Positions 9,467 through 19,183 of a DNA stretch of 64,000 nt are shown here, in pieces. The notes under the pieces were generated by a model, which did not search any database, was not told the origin of the DNA, and worked only from the letters and a program-made list of their open reading frames with translations. Where the stretch lies: NCBI RefSeq assembly GCF_900109575.1, contig NZ_FOAF01000007.1, positions 62,001 to 126,000 of the forward strand, read 5' to 3'. Positions within the stretch are counted from its first letter, which is position 1; each line of letters begins with the position of its first letter. The DNA comes from Olivibacter domesticus. GTDB lineage: Bacteria; Bacteroidota; Bacteroidia; Sphingobacteriales; Sphingobacteriaceae. Position numbers and translations under genes: made by a program.

Positions 9467-10153
9467 ATGACTAAAATACTTTTAATAGAAGATGATAATC
9501 GTTTATCGGCATTCATTCAAAAAGGTTTAGAAGAACACTTATATTCAGTGACGAGCATATCGACCGGCTATGAAGCGCTTGCCATCACACAGGATATCTC
9601 TTTTGATTTAATTATTTTAGACATTATGCTACCGGATATTTCTGGTTTTCAGATTTGTCTGGCCTTACGGGAACGGAAAATAACGACTTCGATCATTATA
9701 TTGAGCGCGTTAGATACTACTGAAGAGAAGATAAAAGGTCTACAAGCAGGGGCAGATGATTACCTCGGCAAACCTTTTCATTTTGAGGAATTGCTAGCCC
9801 GTATAAATGCGCAGATAAGGCGAAAATCCTTCGAACAAGGGATTACAGACTCCCAGAAGTATGCTGATCTGGAAATTAATATGGCAGAACAGAGTGCCAG
9901 TAGAGCTGGTAAAACCTTATTTCTTTCTCCAAGAGAATATAAACTTTTATTATTCTTATTGAAAAATCGTGAACGTGTCGTTACGAGAACGCAAATAGCA
10001 GAGGCCGTTTGGGATATTCATTTTAATACACATACCAATGTAGTAGATGTATATATTAATTACCTCCGGAACAAAATTGACAAAGGGTTTCAATTTTCGT
10101 TGATTCATACCGTAAAGGGTCGGGGATATTTATTTAAACATAAAGAAGAATGA
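9467..10153 (+). CDS. OmpR/PhoB-family response regulator
   Basis: DNA-binding transcription factor switched by phosphorylation from the sensor kinase encoded next. It has 228 residues from the ATG at 9467. I prefer this to the ATG at 9449 because MTKILLIEDD is the standard receiver start and GGAG lies five bases before it. The receiver domain (1-120) has the acidic pocket Asp9/Asp10, phospho-acceptor Asp52 in LIILDIMLPD, and the conserved Lys in GKPF near 103. The OmpR winged-helix output domain (about 130-226) ends in HTVKGRGYLF. Its stop overlaps the kinase start by 4 bp (ATGA), indicating translational coupling. The stimulus and target genes are not visible. Confidence 0.93.
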   Translation: MTKILLIEDDNRLSAFIQKGLEEHLYSVTSISTGYEALAITQDISFDLIILDIMLPDISGFQICLALRERKITTSIIILSALDTTEEKIKGLQAGADDYLGKPFHFEELLARINAQIRRKSFEQGITDSQKYADLEINMAEQSASRAGKTLFLSPREYKLLLFLLKNRERVVTRTQIAEAVWDIHFNTHTNVVDVYINYLRNKIDKGFQFSLIHTVKGRGYLFKHKEE

Positions 10154-11529
10154 TCTTACGATTGAAATTGGCATGGAATAGCACTTTTATTGTTGCCCTT
10201 ATTCTGAGCCTTAGCTTCTTGGGTACTTACCTTATGTTTAAGCAACATATTACAACTTCCTTCTATAAAAGATTACAAACCAGCGCGCTTACTGCTGCCT
10301 TTTTTCATCTCGAAAAAGATGAATTGAATGCGCAAAAATATGAAGTAATTGAAAAAAAATACCAAGAGATACATAGAGAATCTATCCGTTTTTTTGATAA
10401 GGAGAATCGTATGGTATTTGAGTTTGATACGCTTCACTACAAGATAGATCCTTCTATACTTAATCGCATTAGGGAAAATAAAACATTCCATTTCACAAAG
10501 CATGAACGGCAGTTTGCCGGTATATTTTATCAGGACAATGAAGGAGACTATGTGGTGTTGGCCTCAGACGTAGATAAAGATGGTATCAAGCAACTCAGCA
10601 TGCTAAAATTATATTTTGTGATTTTTCTTGTTATCGGTTTAGTTTTAAGCTTTTTGCTTACCCTATTACTGGCAAAGAAAACGTTTAGACCTTTTGCCAT
10701 GCTCATTCAAAATGTTAGCACCATTTCAGCAAATAATCTACATGAACGTCTTATCATTAATAGTGCGGAAAAAGACGAGCTGAGTGAACTAACGCAGGCC
10801 TTTAATCATTTCCTGGAGCGTTTAGAAAAAGGTGTTAAAAGTCAACATAATTTCTTAAAGCATGCCTCCCATGAATTAAAGACACCGCTAGCCTCTATTA
10901 TTGGGCATCTAGAAGTCACACTCTCGAGACCTAGGGAAAATACGGAATACAGGGAAAAGATGCAAGCCCTTTACACAGACGCACTGCATATTAAATCTAT
11001 CCTAGAGGGGCTGCTGGTATTATCGGGCTTGGAAAGTTCACACAACACCCCTTTTTCTTCTTTTCGGCTTGATGAGCTCCTTTGGGATATACTTGAAAAA
11101 ATCAGTATGAATAATCCTGATGCAATCATGCAACTTAACCTTCAGGATATTGAAAATAAACCGGAATTACTGGAGATATATGCCAACAGAGATTTATTAA
11201 TGATCGCTATAGGAAACCTCATCGACAATGCATTAAAATTTTCTCATAATCAACCCATCGATATCAGTCTCAATGAACACGAAGGAAGACTCTGTATAGC
11301 CATCGCAGATCAAGGTATAGGAATTGAAGAAAGTGAATTAAATAATATATTCAACCTATTTTATAGAAGCGCAAAGAATATGGCCATACCTGGTCATGGT
11401 ATTGGACTACACTTAAGCAAACAAATTTTTGATCTTCATCGTATTGAGATGGAAGTCCATTCATCAGTGGGAAAAGGCACGTACATTAATTTATTGTTTC
11501 CAGAAATTTCTTCTCCTCCAAAAAATTGA
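10150..11529 (+). CDS. Membrane sensor histidine kinase
   Basis: Partner kinase of the preceding regulator, 459 residues. TM1 is about 12-30, followed by a periplasmic sensor region of about 120 residues with no family I recognise, and TM2 about 153-175. A HAMP linker spans about 176-228. The HisKA dimerisation helix has His241 in KHASHELKTPLASI, and the ATPase domain has the N box NLIDNALKFS, the G1 box DQGIGIE and the G2 box GHGIGLHLSK. The layout matches CusS/ArlS-type kinases, but nothing near it suggests metal resistance, so the signal is left open. Confidence 0.93.
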   Translation: MILRLKLAWNSTFIVALILSLSFLGTYLMFKQHITTSFYKRLQTSALTAAFFHLEKDELNAQKYEVIEKKYQEIHRESIRFFDKENRMVFEFDTLHYKIDPSILNRIRENKTFHFTKHERQFAGIFYQDNEGDYVVLASDVDKDGIKQLSMLKLYFVIFLVIGLVLSFLLTLLLAKKTFRPFAMLIQNVSTISANNLHERLIINSAEKDELSELTQAFNHFLERLEKGVKSQHNFLKHASHELKTPLASIIGHLEVTLSRPRENTEYREKMQALYTDALHIKSILEGLLVLSGLESSHNTPFSSFRLDELLWDILEKISMNNPDAIMQLNLQDIENKPELLEIYANRDLLMIAIGNLIDNALKFSHNQPIDISLNEHEGRLCIAIADQGIGIEESELNNIFNLFYRSAKNMAIPGHGIGLHLSKQIFDLHRIEMEVHSSVGKGTYINLLFPEISSPPKN

Positions 11530-11564
11530 TTATTTTATGAGCCCATTGAACAAAAAAAATATCC

Positions 11565-13781
11565 ATGTCTAATCTTGACAACCAAAACACTGCATTTGCC
11601 CAAGCCGTATCTTTTGTTAATCATACGAATAAACCTATATTTTTAACCGGCAAAGCAGGTACGGGTAAAACAACTTTTTTAAAATATATAAAAAACCATA
11701 CTTACAAAAAGATGGCCATTGTAGCGCCTACCGGTGTTGCAGCCATTAATGCAGGGGGAAGTACCATACACTCCCTATTCTTTTTACCTTTCGGTATGTA
11801 TATAGCCGACTATGAGCTGGCATGGAATGACGATGATCATCATATCTATAATAAACAGCGCTTATTCGGTAAAGTAAAACTCACCAAACAACGCCGGGCT
11901 ATCCTGCAAGAATTAGATTTGCTTGTAATTGATGAGGTTTCCATGCTGCGCGCGGATACACTGGATGCCATTGATGCCATTTTAAGGTGGGCACGGCGTA
12001 ATGCAGCCCCTTTTGGGGGGGTACAGATGCTTTTCATTGGAGACCTGTATCAGTTACCTCCAGTGGTTAAAAATACAGAGCAAGTATTGTTATATAAATA
12101 TTATAAGAGTCCTTTCTTCTTTGACGCCCATGTTATGCAAGAGGCTCCCCCGATATTACTTGAATTGAGTAAAATATATCGTCAGAAGGATGCCGGTTTT
12201 ATTTCGCTTTTGAACAATATCCGAAACAACTCTTGTAGTGAATCAGATTTAAACCAGTTGAATAACTACTTTAACCCTACTTTCATACCTAAAAAAGAAG
12301 AGGCATACATTACATTAACATCGCACAATCATCTAGCTGATGAGATTAACCAAAAAGAATTGCTTGCACTCGCAGGGACAGGCATTTGTTTCGAAGCGTC
12401 TGTAAAAGGAGAGTTTTCTGAAAATAGTTTTCCTACGGAAAGTAAACTCTTGTTAAAGGAAGGTGCACAAATCATGTTTATCAAGAATGATAAGGGAGAA
12501 GAAAGGCGATACTATAACGGCAAAATTGGCATTGTAGAGAAAATAAATAAAAAAGGTGGTGAAATTCATGTTCGCTTCCCCGGAGAAGAACATTCCTTTT
12601 CTTTAGAACAGGAAGAATGGAAAAATCTACGTTATAACTATGATAAACAAACTGACAAGATAAACGAGGAAACACTCGGCACTTTTAAGCAGTATCCTAT
12701 CCGTTTAGCTTGGGCCGTAACCATTCATAAAAGTCAGGGTTTAACATTTGATCGGGCAGTTATAGATGCAGGCGCAAGTTTTGCAGCAGGGCAGGTATAT
12801 GTTGCCTTAAGTAGGCTTACTACGCTAAAAGGCCTTGTGCTACGTTCTAAAATATCACCTCATAGTATCCGAACAGACCCACAGGTAGCTGCATTCTCTG
12901 GTAGAATATTGGATGATAAAGCGGTCAATGACATGTTATTACGAGAACAACAAATTTACCTATTAAGCAATTTAAGTAATGCCTTTTTATGGAATAAATT
13001 AACATTAGAGACAAATTCATTAAAGAATGAAGTCATGATAAAAAACATTCCGGACAAAACATTGGCATATAAACGATTAAATACACTTGCATCTGCCTGC
13101 AATAGTCAGTTTGACGTAGCCGAAAAATTCAGATCCTGGCTAGATAAACAATTTAATACGACAGTGTTAGATATAAATATTATCCATGAAAGAACGGAAG
13201 CGGCTTCAAAATGGTTTCTGGAACAATTGGACGAAACACTCCTTAAACCCCTAAAAGATCATATCGAGGTATGGTCTATCAAAAAGAAAAACAAAAAATA
13301 TCTGAAAGAATTAGACGATCTTTCCATCACATATGAACGGAAGAAAAATCAAATTCACCAATGTGCGCATATCACGCAAGCTGTTATTGAAGGAAGAAAT
13401 ATACAAGATGTTATAAATGAAGTAACTGCGCATCAAAAAATACTGAACGTTCCTGAAAAAGATGCCAACACCGAAAAGAAAACACAGAAGGGGGAAACTA
13501 AGCGTATTAGCTTGGAGCTATTTAAATCTGGAAAAAGTGTTGATGAAATTGCTCGTTTAAGAGACCTAACGCCAGGAACCGTTCTTACACATTTAACTAA
13601 TTATATAGGATCGGCATTAGATGCAACGGAGCTACTAAAACCCGACAGATTGGACTTTCTTATAAAAACCATCAAGGAGAACCCAGAAAAAACAATGACG
13701 GAGATTAAACAAATCCTTAAGCATAAGGTAGAATTCCATGAGATTAAGATTGCCTTAGTAGCTATAAAGGCAATGAAATAA
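11565..13781 (+). CDS. Pif1/RecD-like AAA helicase with C-terminal helix-turn-helix domain
   Basis: Superfamily 1B DNA helicase, 738 residues. Walker A is GKAGTGKT (29-36), Walker B is VIDEVSM (Asp123/Glu124), a later motif is FIGDLYQLPPV, and the C-terminal motor motif is TIHKSQGLTFD (UvrD_C_2-like). After about residue 480 the sequence becomes Lys-rich and helical. It then shows a helix-turn-helix-like segment (about 645-690, SLELFKSGKSVDEIARLRDL) of the kind found in Bacteroidota helicases and RQC-type proteins. It probably acts in DNA repair or in resolving secondary structure. It follows the kinase gene by 35 bp and may share its transcript. Confidence 0.85.
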   Translation: MSNLDNQNTAFAQAVSFVNHTNKPIFLTGKAGTGKTTFLKYIKNHTYKKMAIVAPTGVAAINAGGSTIHSLFFLPFGMYIADYELAWNDDDHHIYNKQRLFGKVKLTKQRRAILQELDLLVIDEVSMLRADTLDAIDAILRWARRNAAPFGGVQMLFIGDLYQLPPVVKNTEQVLLYKYYKSPFFFDAHVMQEAPPILLELSKIYRQKDAGFISLLNNIRNNSCSESDLNQLNNYFNPTFIPKKEEAYITLTSHNHLADEINQKELLALAGTGICFEASVKGEFSENSFPTESKLLLKEGAQIMFIKNDKGEERRYYNGKIGIVEKINKKGGEIHVRFPGEEHSFSLEQEEWKNLRYNYDKQTDKINEETLGTFKQYPIRLAWAVTIHKSQGLTFDRAVIDAGASFAAGQVYVALSRLTTLKGLVLRSKISPHSIRTDPQVAAFSGRILDDKAVNDMLLREQQIYLLSNLSNAFLWNKLTLETNSLKNEVMIKNIPDKTLAYKRLNTLASACNSQFDVAEKFRSWLDKQFNTTVLDINIIHERTEAASKWFLEQLDETLLKPLKDHIEVWSIKKKNKKYLKELDDLSITYERKKNQIHQCAHITQAVIEGRNIQDVINEVTAHQKILNVPEKDANTEKKTQKGETKRISLELFKSGKSVDEIARLRDLTPGTVLTHLTNYIGSALDATELLKPDRLDFLIKTIKENPEKTMTEIKQILKHKVEFHEIKIALVAIKAMK

Positions 13782-13801
13782 TAAGTTTTTTGTTTGCTTT
13801 A

Positions 13802-15913
13802 TCAAGGATTACTCATTAAAGCCTGTTGCACGCTCGGTGCATTATCTTTCCCTGCTATCTTTAAAACATCTCCATTATCCTGCTTCTGGTAAATTGTTTT
13901 TAATAATACGATTGCGCTGGCTCTAACATACGACCGCTCATCATCTAAGGCCATTTTTTTTATTTCAGGATAAACATTCATTCGTTCTTGTTCAGGCAAT
14001 TTATCAATATAACCCAGTGCCATTAAACGGATGAGCCATGCTTTATCTTTTAGTGCTTGTACAATAATTCTTCTTGCTTCTGCTTGGTCGACTTGATCAG
14101 CGAGCTGTTGAACGGCTTCAAATCTATCCATAAACAAAGGACCATGTAAATACTGGTAAATACATTCGTTCAGCGTTTTATTATTCTCTATCTGCGCGAG
14201 CAGGTATTTTTCTGCATCCACATTAATCAATTTAGGGACCTCAGCACTTGCAAACCTGAAGGTATCTTGCTGTTTGTCTAAAACGATGGGTTTCCGCTCC
14301 ACCTTCGTGCCGTAATAAAGATCAACTTTCAATGGCAAGCGATATAAAGGCATTGTATTTAGATCCTGCTGTTGGGACAGTGCGACAACTACTTGCTTCA
14401 AGCTATCATCATAGCTTGTGTTAACAACAAGATAAGGGTTTCCGGAAGCCAGAAACCATTGATTAAAAAACCAATTAAGGTCCTGTCCGGTTACTTCTTC
14501 AAAAGCCAATCGTAAATCATGAATTTCAACAGATTGATAGGCATGCTTTTTAAGATATCGTTTTAATGCCTCGAAGAAGGCCTCATCTCCAACTGTTTTA
14601 CGAAGCATATGCAATATTCGTCCGCCTTTTTGATAAGACACCTCATCAAACATCTGCTCGCTATCGGCATAATCAAAGCGGATTACATCAAGTGTTGCAT
14701 TTTTTTGTTTGGCCAAATAAGCTAGGGCATCATTTAATCCATGCATATCTGCCGCCTCCTTTCCATATTTATGTTCCATCCATAAATATTCGCCGTAAGT
14801 GGCAAAAGACTCATTTAGCGGAAGGTTAGACCAGGATTCTGCTGTTACCAGGTCACCAAACCAGTGATGAAATAGTTCATGGGCAACGATATCCTCATAG
14901 GTCTCGTCCTTATATGACGCCGGCGTCATATTCATGCGATCAAAAAAGACAGATGCAGAGGTATTTTCCATGGCACCACTTACAAAGTTACGGACTACTA
15001 TTTGTGCATATTTATCCCAGGGATAATCTACACCTAACCTTTGCGAAAAAAACTCCAGCATTTCGGGTGTTTTTCCAAAAATCAATCTTGCATGCGGTGC
15101 ATAGGCCGGTTCCATGTAATAACTCACTTCTTTATCTCTCCATTTATCTTTTACCACATCAAATTTTCCAACGGCAATCATCACTAAATAAGGAGCGTGA
15201 GGTTTCTCTTGCACCCAAGTATCTGTCCGTGTACCATCCGTATTAAATGTTGAATCTTTCAACAGTCCATTTGATAAAGTGACCATCGTATCGGGAACTG
15301 TCAACTTAATCTGTTGACTCATCTTTAACATTGTATTATTAATGGTAGGAAACCAATTGGCATTGCATTCCGTTTCGCCCTGTGTCCAAAGCTGCCTTGG
15401 TACGCCCGTCTGATTGTCCGGTTGAATGAAATACAGTCCTCTATCATCTGGTGATGCAATATCTTTCCCAACTTCCAGATCATTTGGTTTTGCTATATAG
15501 TCAATTAGTAAGTTTACTTTTTCCTCTCTTGTATATTTTTTACCTAAGGCGATCTGAATTTTTTTTCCGTCATAGCTAAAATTCAGTTTACGCTTTGCCG
15601 TACTATCAAGTGCCCATATATTATTGATTTCAAAACCGTTGGCATCCAACACAATGGAGTCCTGCGGATAAAAATAAGGTTGAACAGTCAGTTTAGCATT
15701 CCCCATTACCCAACTTTTCGTCCAATCGAAACGTAAATCAAGCGCTGTATGAATAATCTTCATCTTAACAGGATAAGAGCCATGATAAATATCAATATCG
15801 GGGGCGTTGGCATGTATGGTAACGGGTGCCATCATCACTTTAGGAGTAGAGGCACAGGAAAAGATAATAAAAAAGCAGCCCAGAATGGGCAAAAGGAAAA
15901 TATTTCTGTTCAT
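13802..15913 (-). CDS. M1-family zinc aminopeptidase, lipoprotein
   Basis: Envelope-anchored metallo-aminopeptidase that trims N-terminal residues from peptides; 703 residues from the ATG at 15913. The codon just before it is TTG and is not needed as a start. A lipoprotein signal ends FIIFSC with Cys near 20. The M1 signatures are GAMENTS (about 313-319) for substrate N-terminus recognition, and HELFHHW (345-351) with the downstream Glu in LNESFATYGEYLW completing the HExxH-18-E zinc site. A C-terminal helical region (about 560-690) has HEAT-like repeats. It begins 34 bp after the stop of the thioredoxin-fold lipoprotein gene, so the two probably form an operon. Confidence 0.93.
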   Translation of the reverse strand: MNRNIFLLPILGCFFIIFSCASTPKVMMAPVTIHANAPDIDIYHGSYPVKMKIIHTALDLRFDWTKSWVMGNAKLTVQPYFYPQDSIVLDANGFEINNIWALDSTAKRKLNFSYDGKKIQIALGKKYTREEKVNLLIDYIAKPNDLEVGKDIASPDDRGLYFIQPDNQTGVPRQLWTQGETECNANWFPTINNTMLKMSQQIKLTVPDTMVTLSNGLLKDSTFNTDGTRTDTWVQEKPHAPYLVMIAVGKFDVVKDKWRDKEVSYYMEPAYAPHARLIFGKTPEMLEFFSQRLGVDYPWDKYAQIVVRNFVSGAMENTSASVFFDRMNMTPASYKDETYEDIVAHELFHHWFGDLVTAESWSNLPLNESFATYGEYLWMEHKYGKEAADMHGLNDALAYLAKQKNATLDVIRFDYADSEQMFDEVSYQKGGRILHMLRKTVGDEAFFEALKRYLKKHAYQSVEIHDLRLAFEEVTGQDLNWFFNQWFLASGNPYLVVNTSYDDSLKQVVVALSQQQDLNTMPLYRLPLKVDLYYGTKVERKPIVLDKQQDTFRFASAEVPKLINVDAEKYLLAQIENNKTLNECIYQYLHGPLFMDRFEAVQQLADQVDQAEARRIIVQALKDKAWLIRLMALGYIDKLPEQERMNVYPEIKKMALDDERSYVRASAIVLLKTIYQKQDNGDVLKIAGKDNAPSVQQALMSNP

Positions 15914-15947
15914 CAAATCTATTCTATTTAGAAAGGGGCAGTGGCAT

Positions 15948-17189
15948 TTACTGTGCTAACAAGCCATTAATCTCTTTTTCAAACGCTTGTATGTAGTCCG
16001 TATAATGCTTCCCGGTAGCAGGGCCACTAAAGCCGGTATGTATTTTATAAACCGATCCACTTTTGTCTATTATAATGGTGGTAGGAAAAGCTGAAAAATT
16101 ATCTAGCGCGGGAATGCTTTCTTCCACCTGTCCGGGAGCATTTGTATAGCCTGTCAAAAGGATTGGATAGTTAATTTTAAATCTATTTTTCAGGTTCATT
16201 ACCGCAGCCTTCGCTTTATCCGTTTCTTTATATCTTTCATAAGCAAGACCTATGACTTCAAACCCTTTATCTTTGTATTTGTCGTAAAAAGGAGCTAAGA
16301 ACGCTGTTTCATCCATACAGTTCGGGCACCATGAACCAAGAAATTGTACTACTACTACTTTATTTTTAAACCGATCATCCGTTAGCGACACAGGCTTACC
16401 TTCCAGGTCGTTAAAAGTAAAGTTTATATGATCATTCCCAGCCTTTAAACCTGCGATCTTATAGGCATCGGGCAGCATGGCGTCTTCGTCTCTTCTTGCT
16501 GACCAGTTTGATACAGAAGATGGACCCGAATACATTTTCCCATTAATAATATCAGTACTATCGGTTAAATCACCTGTAAAAAGCACTGGATTAGCACCAC
16601 TGAAAGCCGAAATCATCAATGTATTTTTATCTACCACGCCCGACAAAAAACGATAATCGCCCGTGGTGGTAAGAAAAGAACCATCTATTTTATTTCCCTT
16701 TTGTTCAAATTCGCCCACTGCATATGTATTAGCGGCATTTTTTCTATGGAATTCAACTGACCACCTACCCGCTACATCAACAGCCTTATTACCCGTATCT
16801 TTCATAAAGCGAAAATCTTTATTAGCCTCAGCAGTAAAAACCATTTTTACCGTTTTATTGGGTAAATGTTTTATCCAAACGCCTTGCAATCCACCTGGAA
16901 CTTTTGCTGCTTGAATTTCGCTTTCATAAAGTGCTGTTTTTATGTAAACGGAATCAGCTGTTTCTGTTACTTCATTAATATTTAATCGCTCCTTACCATT
17001 TAAAAAAGCCATTTGTTTGATGCCCAGTGAGTCATAAATTTCAAAATTAAAGGGGATATCTATTGATGCATCCGTAGCGAGCGTTCCTCTCCAAACACCA
17101 TTACTGAGCGGAGTCGATTTATTCGTAGCACAACCGGCAACGAATGTTACTAAGATTCCAAGAATATAAATACGAGCAAATATCTTCAT
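15948..17189 (-). CDS. TlpA-like thioredoxin-fold lipoprotein
   Basis: Periplasm-facing thiol-disulfide protein of 413 residues. The lipoprotein signal ends TFVAGC (Cys20). Residues of about 30-240 form a beta-rich domain of unknown role, like the N-terminal domains found before thioredoxin folds in Bacteroidota. The C-terminal thioredoxin domain (about 260-410) has the redox motif SWCPNC near residue 290 and a cis-Pro region in SAFPTTIIIDKSG. It probably reduces or isomerises disulfides in exported proteins. It is the first gene of a probable two-gene operon with the M1 peptidase. Confidence 0.86.
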   Translation of the reverse strand: MKIFARIYILGILVTFVAGCATNKSTPLSNGVWRGTLATDASIDIPFNFEIYDSLGIKQMAFLNGKERLNINEVTETADSVYIKTALYESEIQAAKVPGGLQGVWIKHLPNKTVKMVFTAEANKDFRFMKDTGNKAVDVAGRWSVEFHRKNAANTYAVGEFEQKGNKIDGSFLTTTGDYRFLSGVVDKNTLMISAFSGANPVLFTGDLTDSTDIINGKMYSGPSSVSNWSARRDEDAMLPDAYKIAGLKAGNDHINFTFNDLEGKPVSLTDDRFKNKVVVVQFLGSWCPNCMDETAFLAPFYDKYKDKGFEVIGLAYERYKETDKAKAAVMNLKNRFKINYPILLTGYTNAPGQVEESIPALDNFSAFPTTIIIDKSGSVYKIHTGFSGPATGKHYTDYIQAFEKEINGLLAQ

Positions 17190-17389
17190 AGTGTATTAAA
17201 ATAAAATAGCAATATGGAGATAATCTGTGATTGATCTCCTCAGCATAATTTGCCACTAAAATAATAATCTTTCCAGCCAATCTTTCATTAGAATACTATT
17301 AGTTTTTTATTAGAATTTACAATTCCTCTCCATAGTATCAATAAAGGCTGCTCGAAAAGGATATTGCATATATTAAGGACCTGGATTAT

Positions 17390-18532
17390 TTAAAGGCTTA
17401 ATATTGACCTAGAGATCACCATTCGCTGAATTTCTGAGGTTCCTTCGTAAATTTGTGTAATCTTTGCATCTCGCATGAGGCGTTCTACATGATATTCCTT
17501 TACAAAACCATAGCCGCCATGTATCTGTACGGCTTCTACCGTTACCTTCATGGCTACATCAGAAGCAAAAAGTTTCGCTATAGCCGCCGCTTCGGCATAA
17601 GGTTTACCTTGATCCTTTAGCCATGCCGCCTTTAAACAAAGTAAGCGGGCAGCCTCAATCTGCGTATGCATATCGGCAAGTTTAAATTGAATCGCCTGAT
17701 GTTCGGCTATTGGTTTTCCGAAAGTCTGACGCTCCTTTGCATATTTTAAAGCCAGCTCAAAGGCTCCCGATGCTATTCCTAAGGCTTGGGCTGCAATACC
17801 TATCCGCCCGCCTTCTAGTGTTTTCATGGCAAACTTAAATCCAAAGCCATCTTCACCAATTCTGTTTTCTTTGGGCACCTTTACATCCGAAAACTGTAGC
17901 GAATGCGTATCAGAACCTCTTATTCCAAGCTTATTTTCTTTAGGCCCAATGGTAAAGCCATCCATACCTTTTTCAATAATAAGCGCATTAATTCCTTTAT
18001 GCCCTAAATCAGGATGCGTTTGCGCCATAACTAAATAGGTAGACGCACTATTACCGTTAGTGATCCAATTTTTCGTACCATTAAGAAGGTAATGATCACC
18101 CTTATCTTCCGCCGTGGTATGCTGTGAGGTGGCATCCGAGCCTGCCTCAGGTTCTGAAAGACAAAAGGCGCCTATTTTACTGCCTTCAGCTAAGGGTTTA
18201 AGATATTTTTCCTTCTGTTGTGAGGAGCCAAACTTCTCCAACCCGTAACATACCAAGGAATTATTAACAGAAACCACAACCGAAGCGGAGGCATCGATCT
18301 TAGAAAGTTCCTCCATGACAAGCACATAGGAAATAGTATCTAAACCTGCGCCATTATAGTCTGGGGACGTCATCATTCCCAAGAATCCAAGTTCTCCTAG
18401 TTTTTTAACTTGCTCCGCGGGGAATTGTTGCTTTTCATCTCGCTCTATAACACCGGGTTTTAGTTCTTGCTGTGCAAAATCTCTGGCTGCATCACGTATT
18501 AAACGTTGTTCTTCAGTTAGTTCAAAAGTCAT
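17390..18532 (-). CDS. Acyl-CoA dehydrogenase (short/medium-chain type)
   Basis: FAD enzyme that makes the alpha-beta double bond in fatty-acid or branched-chain acyl-CoA breakdown. It has 380 residues from the ATG at 18532 (MTFELTEEQ). An in-frame start 51 bp further upstream exists, but the likely -7 promoter box (18549-18556) lies inside that extension, so the shorter form is chosen. Signatures are AFCLSEPEAGSDA for FAD and substrate binding, GIRGSDTHSLQFSDVKVP, and QIYEGTSEIQRM with the catalytic Glu of the butyryl/short-chain class. QIHGGYGF is also conserved. Chain-length preference cannot be told. It appears to be monocistronic. Confidence 0.93.
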   Translation of the reverse strand: MTFELTEEQRLIRDAARDFAQQELKPGVIERDEKQQFPAEQVKKLGELGFLGMMTSPDYNGAGLDTISYVLVMEELSKIDASASVVVSVNNSLVCYGLEKFGSSQQKEKYLKPLAEGSKIGAFCLSEPEAGSDATSQHTTAEDKGDHYLLNGTKNWITNGNSASTYLVMAQTHPDLGHKGINALIIEKGMDGFTIGPKENKLGIRGSDTHSLQFSDVKVPKENRIGEDGFGFKFAMKTLEGGRIGIAAQALGIASGAFELALKYAKERQTFGKPIAEHQAIQFKLADMHTQIEAARLLCLKAAWLKDQGKPYAEAAAIAKLFASDVAMKVTVEAVQIHGGYGFVKEYHVERLMRDAKITQIYEGTSEIQRMVISRSILSL

Positions 18533-18548
18533 AATTGTTGGATTTACC

Positions 18549-18556
18549 CAAAGATA
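18549..18556 (-). promoter_or_regulatory. -7 box of the acyl-CoA dehydrogenase promoter
   Basis: On the minus strand this reads TATCTTTG, a full match to the Bacteroidota -7 consensus TAnnTTTG, 16 bp before the ATG at 18532. A -33 TTG is present only at non-ideal spacings (15 or 24 bp). The box helps decide the start codon. Confidence 0.45.
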
Positions 18557-18634
18557 CATGTTTTTATTATGCAAGCATAGCAAATTAATGAAAAATATCT
18601 TTATGCTAAACTTGGTGAGGTTGAGGGTTACAAA

Positions 18635-19040
18635 GAACCTTTAATTTATGCGCTGATCGCGCAGATCTTTTCCCACTTGGAAGCACCCAAGTGGCAAGGT
18701 GCTTCGGCTGGCTTGCTCCGTTGCAATCCGTGGCTTTCATGCCGGACGCAAAAGAAGCACCCCTCCCGATAAGGCTAGGCTTCGTTCGTCTTTTGCTCTT
18801 TTCCGTTAGCTTCGCTTTAATATGGACTACAGGCATGTCAGCTGCCGATAGCTGCCTGCACAAGCCCATGCCATTTTCGTTCTTCGGGACGTTTGTGCTT
18901 GCTTGGCAGCAGCTCTCCGTTCCGCAAAAAATCCGCCTTGGTCAGCTGCAGCTTGCATTGGGATGCACTATTGAGCAGCTGTCTACAGCGGAGAGTCTTT
19001 GCTACTTTCTTCGGAAGAAAGTAGATGAAATTAAAGGTTC
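18635..19040. repeat. MITE/REP-like palindromic element with terminal inverted repeats
   Basis: A 406-bp block bounded by 13-bp inverted repeats: GAACCTTTAATTT at 18635-18647 and its exact complement at 19028-19040. By eye its G+C is about 54 percent over 18661-18960, clearly above the AT-rich flanks. It contains several perfect hairpins: CCACTTGG/CCAAGTGG at 18673-18694, CAGCT/AGCTG at 18839-18854, and a 23-bp palindrome CTACTTTCTTC-G-GAAGAAAGTAG at 19002-19024. An open frame crosses it but has no recognisable protein. No transposase and no clear target-site duplication were seen. Best read as a non-autonomous repeat; copy number elsewhere in the genome would decide. Confidence 0.6.
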
Positions 19041-19183
19041 CTTTTTATTCAACAACGAGAAATAAAAAAAGATATACATCCACTTTCACGCATAACAGTT
19101 GGTACAAAAACCTATTTAACTGTTTAAAGAAGAAGGGAAGGGTTATGTATAATCTGTGTCAGCTGACTCGCCAAAGCTGGCAA

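Noticed and set aside
15914-15921. A perfect TAGATTTG (-7-like, minus strand) touching the M1 peptidase ATG
   Set aside because: It abuts the start codon with no gap, lacks a -33 element, and the gene is probably co-transcribed with the upstream lipoprotein gene; chance match more likely.
18691-19065. A 124-codon plus-strand frame across the palindromic element
   Set aside because: The translation is low in recognisable motifs, rich in Leu/Phe/Ser runs, and follows from the GC-rich hairpins. It runs over both internal palindromes and past the right terminal repeat, so it is treated as a by-product of the element.
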